From an uncultured Prevotellaceae bacterium (lineage in GTDB: Bacteria; Bacteroidota; Bacteroidia; Bacteroidales; Bacteroidaceae): a stretch of DNA of 27,301 bases. Where the stretch lies: NCBI GenBank assembly GCA_937902455.1, contig CALELI010000134.1, positions 1-27,301 of the forward strand, written 5' to 3'. The position numbers and the translations under genes were made by a program. Below are positions 8,651 through 17,115 of the stretch, in pieces (within the stretch, counting starts at the first letter, position 1; every line of letters starts with the position of its first letter). The notes under the pieces are model-generated. The model was not told the DNA's origin. It saw nothing but the letters and a program-made list of their open reading frames with translations, and searched no databases.

Positions 8651-10120
8651 ATGGCAAAGCAACAGACGATCATACTGCAAAATGGTGTTCCCCGTAATCC
8701 GTCCGTAAAACTGGCAGAACCCGTCAGCCTCGAGATTGGTGCCAGTGAGCAGATTGCCATAATCGGACAGAATGCAGGTGGGAAAAGCCTGCTCGTAGAC
8801 ATACTGACTGGCAAATATCTTCTCCGTGAAGGCAGCATCACGTACGATTTCCGACCATCAGCGGACACCACCATCTACAACAACATCAAATATATTGCAT
8901 TCCGAGACACCTACGGCTCTGCCGATGCCTGCTATCAGATGAGATGGAACCAGACGGAACAGGATGATGTCCCTGAAACAAGAGAACTGCTCGGTAATCT
9001 CGATGGCAGGAAATGGCAGGAAAAGCTCTTCACTCTCTTCCATATCCAGCCAATGCTTGACAAGAAGATTGTCAGCCTGTCAAGCGGAGAACTGAGAAAG
9101 TTCCAGATTACGAAAGCGCTGCTGACCAAGCCTCGGATTCTCATAATGGACAACCCCTACATCGGTCTTGATGCACAGACACGTAAGCTGCTAACTACCC
9201 TACTGACAACCATCTGCCAGATGAACGACGTGCAGATTATCCTAGTGCTTTCGATACTTGACGACGTGCCAGACTTCATCACACATACGATTCATATAGA
9301 AGGAGGAAAAGTTGTTGCAAAGCAGACCCGCGAAGAATATCTCACGGAATACATAAAGTCGGAGAGGACACAGGCAGGACTCTGTGAAGCCCGAAACAAG
9401 GAGCTGGCAGAACTCATAACAAGCCAGCCTTACGGAAACACCAACTACACAGGAGATGAAGTAATCAAGATGAATGATGTCAGCATCAGATATGGAGAAC
9501 GTACAATCCTCCGAAACCTCAACTGGACAGTTCGCAGAGGAGAGAAATGGTCGCTGAGCGGAGAGAACGGAAGCGGGAAATCCACCCTTCTCAGTCTCGT
9601 CTGTGCAGACAACCCACAGTCGTATGCCTGCGATATCTCGCTCTTCGGCAACAAACGAGGCAGTGGTGAGAGTATATGGGACATAAAGAAGCACATCGGA
9701 TATGTCAGTCCCGAGATGCACCGGAGCTACATGCGTAACATACCAGCAATAGACATCGTCGCAAGTGGTCTTCACGACAGCATAGGCCTATACGTAAAAC
9801 CACATCAAGACCAATTGTTCAAGTGTCGGTTCTGGATGGAAGTATTCGGCATTGCCGACAAGGAATCCACGTCTTTCCTCCAGCTAAGCAGTGGCGAACA
9901 GCGTCTTGTCCTCCTCGCCCGAGCATTCGTAAAAGACCCGGAACTGCTGATTCTCGATGAGCCGCTTCACGGACTCGACACATTCAACCGCATTAAGGTA
10001 AAGGCAATCATCGAGGCGTTCTGCCACAGAGACGACAAGACGCTGATAATGGTGACTCACTATCAGGAAGAACTGCCACCATCAATTACCAAGCATCTTA
10101 TGCTTACTCGAAACGAATAG
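8651..10120 (+). CDS. Duplicated ABC ATPase (ModF-like), first cassette degenerate
   Basis: This soluble protein carries two ABC cassettes in tandem. The first has Walker A GQNAGGKS at 39-46 and signature LSSGE at 143-147, but its Walker B reads ILIMDNP at 163-169, with Asn168 where the catalytic Glu normally sits. No His is found at the H-loop position (VLSILDD). The second cassette is intact: GENGSGKST at 304-312, LSSGEQ at 412-417, ILDEP with Glu437, and His470 in VTHYQEE. One catalytic and one structural site would thus form in the protein. The layout resembles ModF of Enterobacteria. No permease is fused; the preceding gene is not an ABC permease and the LolC/E-like gene converges from the other strand. 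Its process is unknown. Confidence 0.88.
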   Translation: MAKQQTIILQNGVPRNPSVKLAEPVSLEIGASEQIAIIGQNAGGKSLLVDILTGKYLLREGSITYDFRPSADTTIYNNIKYIAFRDTYGSADACYQMRWNQTEQDDVPETRELLGNLDGRKWQEKLFTLFHIQPMLDKKIVSLSSGELRKFQITKALLTKPRILIMDNPYIGLDAQTRKLLTTLLTTICQMNDVQIILVLSILDDVPDFITHTIHIEGGKVVAKQTREEYLTEYIKSERTQAGLCEARNKELAELITSQPYGNTNYTGDEVIKMNDVSIRYGERTILRNLNWTVRRGEKWSLSGENGSGKSTLLSLVCADNPQSYACDISLFGNKRGSGESIWDIKKHIGYVSPEMHRSYMRNIPAIDIVASGLHDSIGLYVKPHQDQLFKCRFWMEVFGIADKESTSFLQLSSGEQRLVLLARAFVKDPELLILDEPLHGLDTFNRIKVKAIIEAFCHRDDKTLIMVTHYQEELPPSITKHLMLTRNE

Positions 10121-11351
10121 TCTTGGCAGGCTTGCCTATTGACATAAAGAAAGACGAACCGAAAATCACTATCCCGGAAATGATGATGGTGATGATATCG
10201 ACACCGATAAACATCAGCCACTGGAACTTTACTGGGACAAAGTCTATATAATATACACTTGCATCAAGTTTCACCAGATGGAACTGATACTGCAGCCAGC
10301 AAATGAGCAATGCTACGACATTGCCCAACAGCAATCCCGCGCCGACTACTCGGATTGAGAAATGCATGAATATCTTTCTTATCGTGAAGTTCGTAGCACC
10401 CATCGCCTTCAGAAGCCCTATCATGTTAATCCTCTCGAGCATCACAATGAGAAGTCCAGACATGATGGTGAAGGTAGATACACACAACATCAGAACAAGA
10501 ATCATCACGACATTCATGTCAAGCACACCAAGCCATGAGAATATGCTTGGAACCACCTCCTTGATGGAGAACGCACCATACGTACAGCCATTACGGTCAT
10601 AATTATGGTTGACGAGCGATACTAACCGTTCAGTGACATCTTCCACACGGTCGAAATCGTACACAGATATATGATATCCTGACGATTCGTCCAAAGCCCA
10701 GTTGTTCAGTTTCCTTATCGTGTAGATGTCTGTAAGGACTACATTCTTGTCATAGTCAGTCAGATTCGTCTCATATATTCCGCACACGCTGAAACGCCGT
10801 GCCCTCATGTTTATATCATCCACAAAATACGTGAAGACTCTGTCACCGAGCTTGATGTTAAGGTCCGATGCAATCTTCTTCGAGATGACAATATTATTTG
10901 TCGACTCCTTACTGCTGAACTGCGGCACCTCCCCTTCGAGGAGATACTGGCGGAAGAAATCCAAATCATAGTCCTCTCCTACCCCGTTGAACTGAACGGC
11001 ACGGAAATCCTCATCAGTCTTCATCATGCCGACCTTCACCGCATATTCCTCTATGTGGCGGATTCCACCAGCACTCAGCACAACCTTTTTCAGACTATCA
11101 TTTGTCACGACCGGCAACAGTTCACCCTTCTGGTTCTGAGTCAGACTGAGAATCTGAATATCGTTACCGAACCCGACAACCTTCGCTGTCACTTCTTCCT
11201 TGAAACCAAAGACGACAGCAATGCTGACAATCATGACAACGACACCGATACACACCCCCAGCATGGCTATAATGATTGCAGGCCGTGATATCCTTCGCTT
11301 TTCTTCACTACTTGAATATATGCGCTGTGCTATGAAACTCGACAGAGACAA
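10104..11351 (-). CDS. LolC/LolE-like ABC permease (FtsX superfamily)
   Basis: This inner-membrane permease belongs to the MacB/FtsX superfamily, of the type that pairs with LolD to release lipoproteins for transport to the outer membrane. One membrane helix lies near the N-terminus (IIIAMLGVCIGVVVMIVS), then a large periplasmic domain of about 240 residues, then three C-terminal helices. The frame is open up to 11444, but a strong promoter at 11392-11424 sits inside that extension and relatives begin just before FIAQRIY, so I start at the TTG at 11351, giving MSLSSFIAQRIY and 415 residues. A TTG start is unusual and is my inference. The 3' end overlaps the ABC gene by 17 bases in tail-to-tail orientation. 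No LolD gene is adjacent. Confidence 0.86.
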   Translation of the reverse strand: MSLSSFIAQRIYSSSEEKRRISRPAIIIAMLGVCIGVVVMIVSIAVVFGFKEEVTAKVVGFGNDIQILSLTQNQKGELLPVVTNDSLKKVVLSAGGIRHIEEYAVKVGMMKTDEDFRAVQFNGVGEDYDLDFFRQYLLEGEVPQFSSKESTNNIVISKKIASDLNIKLGDRVFTYFVDDINMRARRFSVCGIYETNLTDYDKNVVLTDIYTIRKLNNWALDESSGYHISVYDFDRVEDVTERLVSLVNHNYDRNGCTYGAFSIKEVVPSIFSWLGVLDMNVVMILVLMLCVSTFTIMSGLLIVMLERINMIGLLKAMGATNFTIRKIFMHFSIRVVGAGLLLGNVVALLICWLQYQFHLVKLDASVYYIDFVPVKFQWLMFIGVDIITIIISGIVIFGSSFFMSIGKPAKTIRFE

Positions 11352-11391
11352 TGTATTTGTTATTTTATGACTTGTTATGCAGTAATGCGAT

Positions 11392-11424
11392 GCAAATATA
11401 CACATTTCGTATGACTCTGACAAC
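11392..11424 (-). promoter_or_regulatory. Promoter of the LolC/E-like gene
   Basis: On the minus strand GTTG (11424-11421) is followed after 20 bases by TATATTTGC (11400-11392), a perfect TAnnTTTGC element. Transcription would start near 11386, downstream of the ATG at 11405, so that ATG cannot be used from this promoter. Confidence 0.75.
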
Positions 11425-11459
11425 AAAAGGAGATAAAAACGCAAAATAATCCCAATAAA

Positions 11460-11492
11460 TTTGTTAAGATTATTAATTTAATGTAACTTTGC
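11460..11492 (+). promoter_or_regulatory. Promoter of the rnf operon
   Basis: TTTG at 11460-11463, 20 bases, then TAACTTTGC at 11484-11492 fits the Bacteroidota promoter closely. Transcription from about 11498 leaves a short leader before the ATG at 11515. It diverges from the LolC/E promoter; the two are about 35 bases apart. Confidence 0.8.
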
Positions 11493-11514
11493 ATAGTAAT
11501 TGTAGAGTCGCACT

Positions 11515-11793
11515 ATGAATCACGAAGATGAAATCTGTGGCGGATGTGTTCTATCAAGTCTTTGCAAGGCAGGACAAGCCACTGAAAGTCAGAAGAGTGC
11601 AGAATGTTCGAACGGTCTAAGACGTAAGGCAATATGGCTGATGTTCTGGATACCACTTATTATAATAGGTGGTGGTCTCTTCGTGTTATCGGGGCTTGCT
11701 GGATGCAACGAGGCAGTTGCCTTCGGCATTATCGTGTTGATAGTTGCAATATACTACATCGTACTGAAACTGAAACTAAACAATAAATATTAA
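11515..11793 (+). CDS. Short RseC/SoxR-reducing-system-like membrane protein
   Basis: This 92-residue protein heads the rnf operon, three bases before rnfB. It has a C-x2-C-x5-C motif (Cys8, Cys11, Cys17 in EICGGCVLSSLC) followed by a hydrophilic linker and two membrane helices (about 39-58 and 66-85). RseC/MucC proteins, often found at the head of Bacteroidota rnf operons, have the same Cys motif before two helices, but they carry an N-terminal beta domain of roughly 50 residues and are about 135-160 residues long. Here the promoter at 11460-11492 leaves no room for that domain, so this is a naturally short form rather than a missed start. The role of RseC beside Rnf is thought to be redox related (the SoxR-reducing system in E. 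coli); the role here is inference. Confidence 0.7.
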   Translation: MNHEDEICGGCVLSSLCKAGQATESQKSAECSNGLRRKAIWLMFWIPLIIIGGGLFVLSGLAGCNEAVAFGIIVLIVAIYYIVLKLKLNNKY

Positions 11794-11796
11794 ACT

Positions 11797-12924
11797 ATGA
11801 CAATGATTCTTATTGCTGTATTGGTTCTTGGAGCCATCGGATTGGTGTCAGCACTGATTCTGTGGATTGTTGCCAAGAAATTTGCAGTCAAGGAAGATCC
11901 ACGCATCGGTCAGGTCGGCGCCCTTCTTCCACAGGCAAACTGTGGCGGTTGCGGTTTCCCAGGTTGCTCTGCAATGGCAGAAGCATGTGTGAAAGCTGCT
12001 GACAAAGGCTCGCTCGACGGACTCTGCTGTCCGGTAGCCGGCAACGAATGCATGGTAAAGATTGCTACCCTCCTTGGACTTAAGGCAGAAGCTGCCGCTC
12101 CAAAGATTGCTGTAGTACGCTGTAACGGTACCTGTGCACTGAGGCCACACGTACTGAATTACGACGGAGTGACTAACTGTAGGATTGCGAACACCACGGG
12201 CAAAGGTGAGACGCTCTGCGCATACGGATGTCTCGGATGCGGCGACTGTGTGGAAGCCTGCCAGTTTGGTGCTATCCACATCAACCCAGCAACGGGACTG
12301 CCGGAAGTTGACAAGGACAAATGTACATCCTGCGGAGCATGTGCCAAGGCTTGTCCAAGGAACATCATCGAAATCCGCCAGGTTGATGACCAGAAGTCGA
12401 CAATGCTCGTACAGTGCATGAACAAGGACAAAGGTGCCCAGGCAAGAAAGGCATGTGGAGCTGCTTGTATCGGATGTATGAAGTGCCAGCAGGCTTGTGG
12501 TAGTGATGCCATCACGATTGAGAACTTCCTGGCCTATATCGACCCAGTGAAATGTACTCAGTGCCGTGCCTGTGAAGAGGTCTGTCCTCAGGGAAGTATC
12601 ATAGGTCTTAACATGGAGGCAAATCCAAAGAGAATTGAGCCAAAGGCTGTAAGCCAGCAGGCAAAACCAGCTGTGACAGCTCAGGCAACGACATCGGAGA
12701 CACCGGTAGAGAATGCTCCTGTGGCAGCAAATACAAACATCAAGCCTTACGATAAGCCTCTTGAGATTGACTTCGATGCGCCATTGCTTCCAAGTCAGCA
12801 GTATCTGCTCCACGGAACTATCGACCTCACTCCTGCCGATACAAAGAGTGAGAGCGCTACTGACAAAGACAGGAACTTTGACGCTCCTTTATTACCATCA
12901 CAACAAATCATGCTTGGCTTATGA
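11797..12924 (+). CDS. rnfB: Rnf complex subunit RnfB (polyferredoxin)
   Basis: RnfB brings electrons from ferredoxin into the membrane Rnf complex. An N-terminal membrane helix (about 4-24) is followed by the Fe-S domain with CGGCGFPGC and a later Cys. Four ferredoxin-type motifs come next: CLGCGDCVEACQ, CTSCGACAKACP, CIGCMKCQQACG and CTQCRACEEVCP. These would bind several [4Fe-4S] clusters in addition to the N-terminal one. The last 100 residues form a Pro/Ala/Thr-rich tail that ends with two copies of FDAPLLPSQQ, at 326-335 and 361-370. This tail is not needed for cluster binding and looks unusual. The stop overlaps the rnfC start by four bases. Confidence 0.95.
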   Translation: MTMILIAVLVLGAIGLVSALILWIVAKKFAVKEDPRIGQVGALLPQANCGGCGFPGCSAMAEACVKAADKGSLDGLCCPVAGNECMVKIATLLGLKAEAAAPKIAVVRCNGTCALRPHVLNYDGVTNCRIANTTGKGETLCAYGCLGCGDCVEACQFGAIHINPATGLPEVDKDKCTSCGACAKACPRNIIEIRQVDDQKSTMLVQCMNKDKGAQARKACGAACIGCMKCQQACGSDAITIENFLAYIDPVKCTQCRACEEVCPQGSIIGLNMEANPKRIEPKAVSQQAKPAVTAQATTSETPVENAPVAANTNIKPYDKPLEIDFDAPLLPSQQYLLHGTIDLTPADTKSESATDKDRNFDAPLLPSQQIMLGL

Positions 12925-14264
12925 AGACATTTAGAATAGGTGGAGTTCATCCAAAAGAGAATAAACTGTCAGCCGACCAGCCAATCAAGGTTGCCGAACT
13001 GCCTAAGATTGCGGTCTTTCCGTTAGGCCAGCATATCGGTGCACCGGCAAAGGCTGTCGTTGCCAAAGGCGACAAGGTGAAGGTCGGACAGATGATTGCG
13101 GAAGCTGGTGGATTTGTAAGTGCATCAATCTTCTCATCCGTATCAGGAACAGTTCTGAAAATTGACACTTGCGTTGATGCCAGTGGATATGACAAGCCAG
13201 CCATCTACATTACCGTAGAAGGTGACGAATGGATGGAAGGTATCGACAGGACTGACACTATCGTGAAATTCGACGAACGTCCTGAACTCACAGCAAAGGA
13301 CATCGTGGAAAAGGTAAAGAATGCAGGAATCGTAGGCCTTGGCGGTGCTACATTCCCATGCCACGTGAAATTATCGCCTCCTCCAGGCAGCAAGCCTGAA
13401 TGTGTGATCATCAATGCAGTAGAATGTGAGCCATATCTGACGGCTGACCACAGGCTGATGCTTGAGCATCCAGAAGAAATTGTTGTCGGTACACAGTTGC
13501 TCATGAAGGCTGCAGGTGTTGAAAAGGCATACATTGCCATTGAAAACAACAAGCCCGATGCCATTCAGCTCATGCAGCTGAAGGCTATGACCGTAAAGAA
13601 CATCGAGGTCGTTCCGCTTCAGGTGAAATATCCTCAGGGTGGTGAGAAGCAGTTGATTGACGCCGTTATCCGTCGTCAGGTCCCTGCACCACCAGCACTG
13701 CCAGTAAGTGTAGGTGCCATCATCCAGAATGTCGGAACTGCCTATGCAGTATACGAGGCTGTGATGAAGAACAAGCCTCTGTTTGAGCGAATCGTGACAG
13801 TGACAGGAAAGAGCCTTGCAACTCCAAGCAATTTCCTCACCCGACTCGGCACTCCAATGCGTCAGCTCATTGATGCCTGCGGAGGACTGCCAGAGGATAC
13901 AGGAAAAGTCATCGGTGGTGGTCCTATGATGGGAAAGGCCCTCGCAAACATCGACGTACCAATCTGCAAGGGTTCTTCTGGCGTACTCATCATGAGAGAC
14001 GAAGAATCCCACCGCCAGCCAGTTGATCCATGTATTCGCTGTGCTAAATGCGTGAGTGCCTGTCCTATGGGACTTGAGCCATATCTCCTCTCCGCATGCG
14101 CAGAACAGAATAACTGGGAAAAGCTGGAAAAGGAAGATGTGGTCAGTTGTATTGAATGTGGCAGTTGCCAGTTCACCTGTCCTGCACATCGTCCTCTGCT
14201 CGACCTCATACGTCTCGGCAAGTCAACTGTCATGGGAATTATCAGGGCAAGGAATGCTAAATGA
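12921..14264 (+). CDS. rnfC: Rnf complex subunit RnfC
   Basis: RnfC is the peripheral subunit with the NADH and FMN site and two [4Fe-4S] clusters. An N-terminal barrel-sandwich region begins FRIGGVHPKENK; the nucleotide/FMN motif GLGGATFPCHVKL lies near residue 140, followed by NAVECEPYLTAD. The two C-terminal cluster motifs are CIRCAKCVSACP and CIECGSCQFTCP, each with the expected fourth Cys before a Pro. Length (447) is normal for the family; the long Ala-rich C-terminal extension of proteobacterial RnfC is absent. The gene overlaps rnfB by four bases and is followed by a 22-base spacer made of a dispersed AATGAA repeat before rnfD. Confidence 0.96.
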   Translation: MKTFRIGGVHPKENKLSADQPIKVAELPKIAVFPLGQHIGAPAKAVVAKGDKVKVGQMIAEAGGFVSASIFSSVSGTVLKIDTCVDASGYDKPAIYITVEGDEWMEGIDRTDTIVKFDERPELTAKDIVEKVKNAGIVGLGGATFPCHVKLSPPPGSKPECVIINAVECEPYLTADHRLMLEHPEEIVVGTQLLMKAAGVEKAYIAIENNKPDAIQLMQLKAMTVKNIEVVPLQVKYPQGGEKQLIDAVIRRQVPAPPALPVSVGAIIQNVGTAYAVYEAVMKNKPLFERIVTVTGKSLATPSNFLTRLGTPMRQLIDACGGLPEDTGKVIGGGPMMGKALANIDVPICKGSSGVLIMRDEESHRQPVDPCIRCAKCVSACPMGLEPYLLSACAEQNNWEKLEKEDVVSCIECGSCQFTCPAHRPLLDLIRLGKSTVMGIIRARNAK

Positions 14265-14286
14265 AAAGAAGAATGAATAATGAAAA

Positions 14287-15285
14287 ATGAATAGCAACAT
14301 GAATAATCTCACAATATCACTTTCACCGCATGTCCACGGAGGCGACAGTGTGCAGAAGAATATGTACGGCGTTACCATCGCCCTCATTCCTGCCCTACTC
14401 TGCTCGTTCTATTTCTTTGGCATCGGTGCAATCACGGTGACTGCTCTGTCAGTCGCTTCATGTGTTTTCTTTGAATGGTTCATTGGAAAATACCTCATGA
14501 AACTGGATAAGCCGACCGTTACTGACGGCTCTGCAATTCTCACTGGTATACTGCTTGCATTCAATGTCCCGTCAAACATTCCACTCTGGATGATCATCGT
14601 CGGTGCATTATTTGCAATCGGAATCGTGAAGATGACATTCGGTGGTCTTGGATGCAATCTCTTCAATCCGGCACTCGCAGGACGTGCATTCATGCTCATA
14701 TCCTTCCCTGTGCAGATGACCACATGGCCATCTGCCGGTCAGCCGTTCTTTACGATTGACGCAATGACAGGAGCAACTCCACTGTCAGTCATGAATGCTG
14801 CAATCAAGGCAGGTGACCCAGGCAAACTCCAGGAACTGCCAAGCAGCATCGATATGCTTCTGGGTCAGACAGGAGGATGTATCGGAGAGGTCTGTGCTGT
14901 AGCACTCATCCTCGGACTCATCTACATGCTCTGCAAGAAGATTATCACATGGCACATACCTGTTTCAATAATCGTGACCGTAGCAGTCTTCACTGGCGCA
15001 CTTAATCTAGCCAATCCAATGTATGCCGACCCTGTCACACACCTTCTTTCCGGAGGTCTCATGCTCGGCGCCATCTTCATGGCAACAGATTACGTGACTT
15101 CACCAATGACAAAGAAAGGACAGATCATCTATGGTGTTGCAATCGGTTTCCTCACAGTAGTCATTCGTACCTGGGGAGCATATCCGGAAGGAATGTCGTT
15201 TGCGATCCTCATCATGAATGCTTTCACGCCACTCATCAATAACTATTGTAAACCAAAGCGCTTCGGGGAGGAGGTAAAGAAATGA
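14287..15285 (+). CDS. rnfD: Rnf complex subunit RnfD
   Basis: RnfD is a polytopic membrane subunit with covalently bound FMN. About ten hydrophobic segments are visible. The flavinylation motif TGAT lies at 161-164 in AMTGATPLS, with Thr164 the expected FMN-carrying residue. The nearby GGLGCNLFNPALAGRAFM and the later ATDYVTSPMT segment are typical of RnfD/NqrB. Length 332 is normal. ATGs at 14287 and 14299 are both possible starts; I keep the first. The gene overlaps rnfG by four bases. The ApbE encoded at 4664-5728 is the likely enzyme attaching the flavin. Confidence 0.96.
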   Translation: MNSNMNNLTISLSPHVHGGDSVQKNMYGVTIALIPALLCSFYFFGIGAITVTALSVASCVFFEWFIGKYLMKLDKPTVTDGSAILTGILLAFNVPSNIPLWMIIVGALFAIGIVKMTFGGLGCNLFNPALAGRAFMLISFPVQMTTWPSAGQPFFTIDAMTGATPLSVMNAAIKAGDPGKLQELPSSIDMLLGQTGGCIGEVCAVALILGLIYMLCKKIITWHIPVSIIVTVAVFTGALNLANPMYADPVTHLLSGGLMLGAIFMATDYVTSPMTKKGQIIYGVAIGFLTVVIRTWGAYPEGMSFAILIMNAFTPLINNYCKPKRFGEEVKK

Positions 15286-15893
15286 AAAAGACTGAATCAA
15301 CACTCAAGAACATGGTGATGGTGCTTTCCATCATTGCCGTTACCGCAGCACTTGCACTTGCAGTAGTGAATGCCATCACCTCCAGGCAGATTGAGAAAAT
15401 CAATGCTCAGAATCTTGCCAATGGTATCAAGGAAGTACTCGGAGTCGCTGTCACAGACAGCCTGGACGTAGAGACTGTAGTCGACAGCCTTGACGAGAAC
15501 TTCACCTACTATATCACCGAACAGGGAACAGCAGTGAAGACATCCAACAATGGTTTCGGAGGTCCTATCGAGGTACTTGTCGGTTTTGCAGAAGACGGTT
15601 CCATCAAAGGCTACAAGATACTCTCCCACTCAGAGACTCCGGGACTCGGAGCCAAGGCAGGAGAATGGTTCCAACAAGGCAACAAGGGCGACATCATAGG
15701 CAAGAACCCGGCTGAGGTCAACATGACAGTAAGCAAGGACGGTGGCGACATCGATGCCATCACAGCCTCGACCATCACAAGCCGTGCCTTTCTTGGCGCA
15801 GTTCAGAATGCCTACAACAAGCTCCATGCTTCTGAAGAGACAGACGGAGAATCAGGTGCAACAAAAAAAGAAAAGAAAGGAGACGAACAATGA
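15282..15893 (+). CDS. rnfG: Rnf complex subunit RnfG
   Basis: RnfG has one N-terminal membrane helix (about 10-30) and a periplasmic FMN-binding domain. The core pattern is present: GFGGPIEVLVGF, then YKILSHSETPGLGAKAGEWF. The flavinylation motif near the C-terminus reads TAST at 161-164 in DAITASTITSRA, with Thr164 the expected attachment residue. The usual consensus is SGAT, so both the Gly and the Ala positions differ here while the acceptor Thr is kept. The tail is strongly charged. It overlaps rnfD and rnfE by four bases each, so the three are probably translationally coupled. Confidence 0.94.
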   Translation: MKKTESTLKNMVMVLSIIAVTAALALAVVNAITSRQIEKINAQNLANGIKEVLGVAVTDSLDVETVVDSLDENFTYYITEQGTAVKTSNNGFGGPIEVLVGFAEDGSIKGYKILSHSETPGLGAKAGEWFQQGNKGDIIGKNPAEVNMTVSKDGGDIDAITASTITSRAFLGAVQNAYNKLHASEETDGESGATKKEKKGDEQ

Positions 15894-16477
15894 ACAGTAT
15901 AAAATACATTTGGAACGGAATAGTTAAGGAGAACCCTACGTTCGTATTATTGCTCGGTATGTGCCCTACCCTGGGAACCACATCATCAGCAATCAATGGT
16001 ATGTCAATGGGTCTTGCAACCACATTCGTACTCATTCTCTCCAACCTGATTATCTCGCTGATAAAGGACTATGTTCCTGATGCAGTCAGGATTCCATGCT
16101 ATGTAGTTGTCATTGCGACACTCGTTACCATTCTCCAGATGCTGATGCAGGCTTACGTGCCCGACATCTACGCAACACTTGGCTTGTTCATTCCGCTTAT
16201 TGTCGTCAACTGTATTATCCTTGGCCGTGCAGAGGCCTTTGCAGCAAAGCACGGACAGCTCGACAGCGTATGCGACGGTATAGGTATCGGAATCGGTTTC
16301 ACTCTTGCCCTCACACTCCTCGGAGGCATCCGCGAATTCCTCGGCACAGGTGGAATCTTCGGACTCTCACTTCAGGGCGAAGACTACGGAATGCTGATGT
16401 TTGTACTTGCTCCAGGTGCCTTCATCGTACTTGGCTATCTTATTGCAATCGTAAACAAGATAAGAGGAAACAAATAA
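15890..16477 (+). CDS. rnfE: Rnf complex subunit RnfE
   Basis: RnfE is one of two homologous six-helix membrane subunits (with RnfA) that form the membrane core and share an intramembrane [2Fe-2S] site in related Nqr/Rnf structures. Typical segments are KENPTFVLLLGMCPTLGTT at the N-terminus, with a conserved Cys in GMCP, and VNCIILGRAEAFA in the fourth helix, with a second conserved Cys. The loop after the next helix contains GGIREFLGTGGIFG. Length 195 is standard. Start overlaps the rnfG stop by four bases; an 18-base gap separates it from rnfA. Confidence 0.96.
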   Translation: MNSIKYIWNGIVKENPTFVLLLGMCPTLGTTSSAINGMSMGLATTFVLILSNLIISLIKDYVPDAVRIPCYVVVIATLVTILQMLMQAYVPDIYATLGLFIPLIVVNCIILGRAEAFAAKHGQLDSVCDGIGIGIGFTLALTLLGGIREFLGTGGIFGLSLQGEDYGMLMFVLAPGAFIVLGYLIAIVNKIRGNK

Positions 16478-16495
16478 ATCGTAAATAATATTAAT

Positions 16496-17098
16496 ATGGA
16501 ATACGTACTTATATTCATAACAGCGATATTTGTAAACAACATCGTCCTGGCACAGTTCCTCGGAATCTGTCCATTCCTCGGAGTTTCAAAGAAACTTGAT
16601 ACAGCAGGCGGTATGGGTGCTGCCGTCACATTCGTACTTGTACTGGCAACCATCGTCACCTATCTCATCCAGCACTATGTACTCGACCCTTGCGGTCTGG
16701 GTTACCTGCAGACAATTGCGTTCATCCTTGTCATAGCAGCATTGGTACAGATGGTGGAAATCATTCTGAAGAAGGTGTCACCTGCCCTTTACAAGGCACT
16801 CGGTGTGTTCCTTCCGCTCATCACCACAAACTGCTGTATTCTCGGCGTTGCAATCCTCGTAATCCAGAAGGACTACAACATGTTGCAAGGAATCGTATTC
16901 GCATTCTCCACTGCACTTGGTTTTGCACTTGCGATGATAGTATTTGCAGGACTTCGTGAACAGCTGGCATTTTCAAGAGTGCCGAAAGCAGTTCAGGGAA
17001 TGCCTATCGCACTCATCACGGCAGGCCTTCTTTCAATGGCCTTCATGGGATTCAGCGGTGTCGACGGAGGATTGAAAATCCTGTTCGGACTCAATTAA
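16496..17098 (+). CDS. rnfA: Rnf complex subunit RnfA
   Basis: RnfA is the second six-helix core subunit, homologous to RnfE. The family pattern NNIVLAQFLGICPFLGVSK is present at the N-terminus, with the conserved Cys in GICP, and TTNCCILGVAI in the middle with the second conserved Cys. Helix six ends in SMAFMGFSGVDGG, as usual. Length 200 is normal. It is the last gene of the operon; a strong stem-loop starts 18 bases after its stop and probably ends the transcript. Confidence 0.96.
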   Translation: MEYVLIFITAIFVNNIVLAQFLGICPFLGVSKKLDTAGGMGAAVTFVLVLATIVTYLIQHYVLDPCGLGYLQTIAFILVIAALVQMVEIILKKVSPALYKALGVFLPLITTNCCILGVAILVIQKDYNMLQGIVFAFSTALGFALAMIVFAGLREQLAFSRVPKAVQGMPIALITAGLLSMAFMGFSGVDGGLKILFGLN

Positions 17099-17115
17099 GA
17101 CAGCAGTATTTAGCA

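Noticed and set aside
11352..11444. N-terminal extension of the LolC/E-like permease
   Set aside because: The extension contains the promoter (11392-11424) and has no similarity to permease N-termini.
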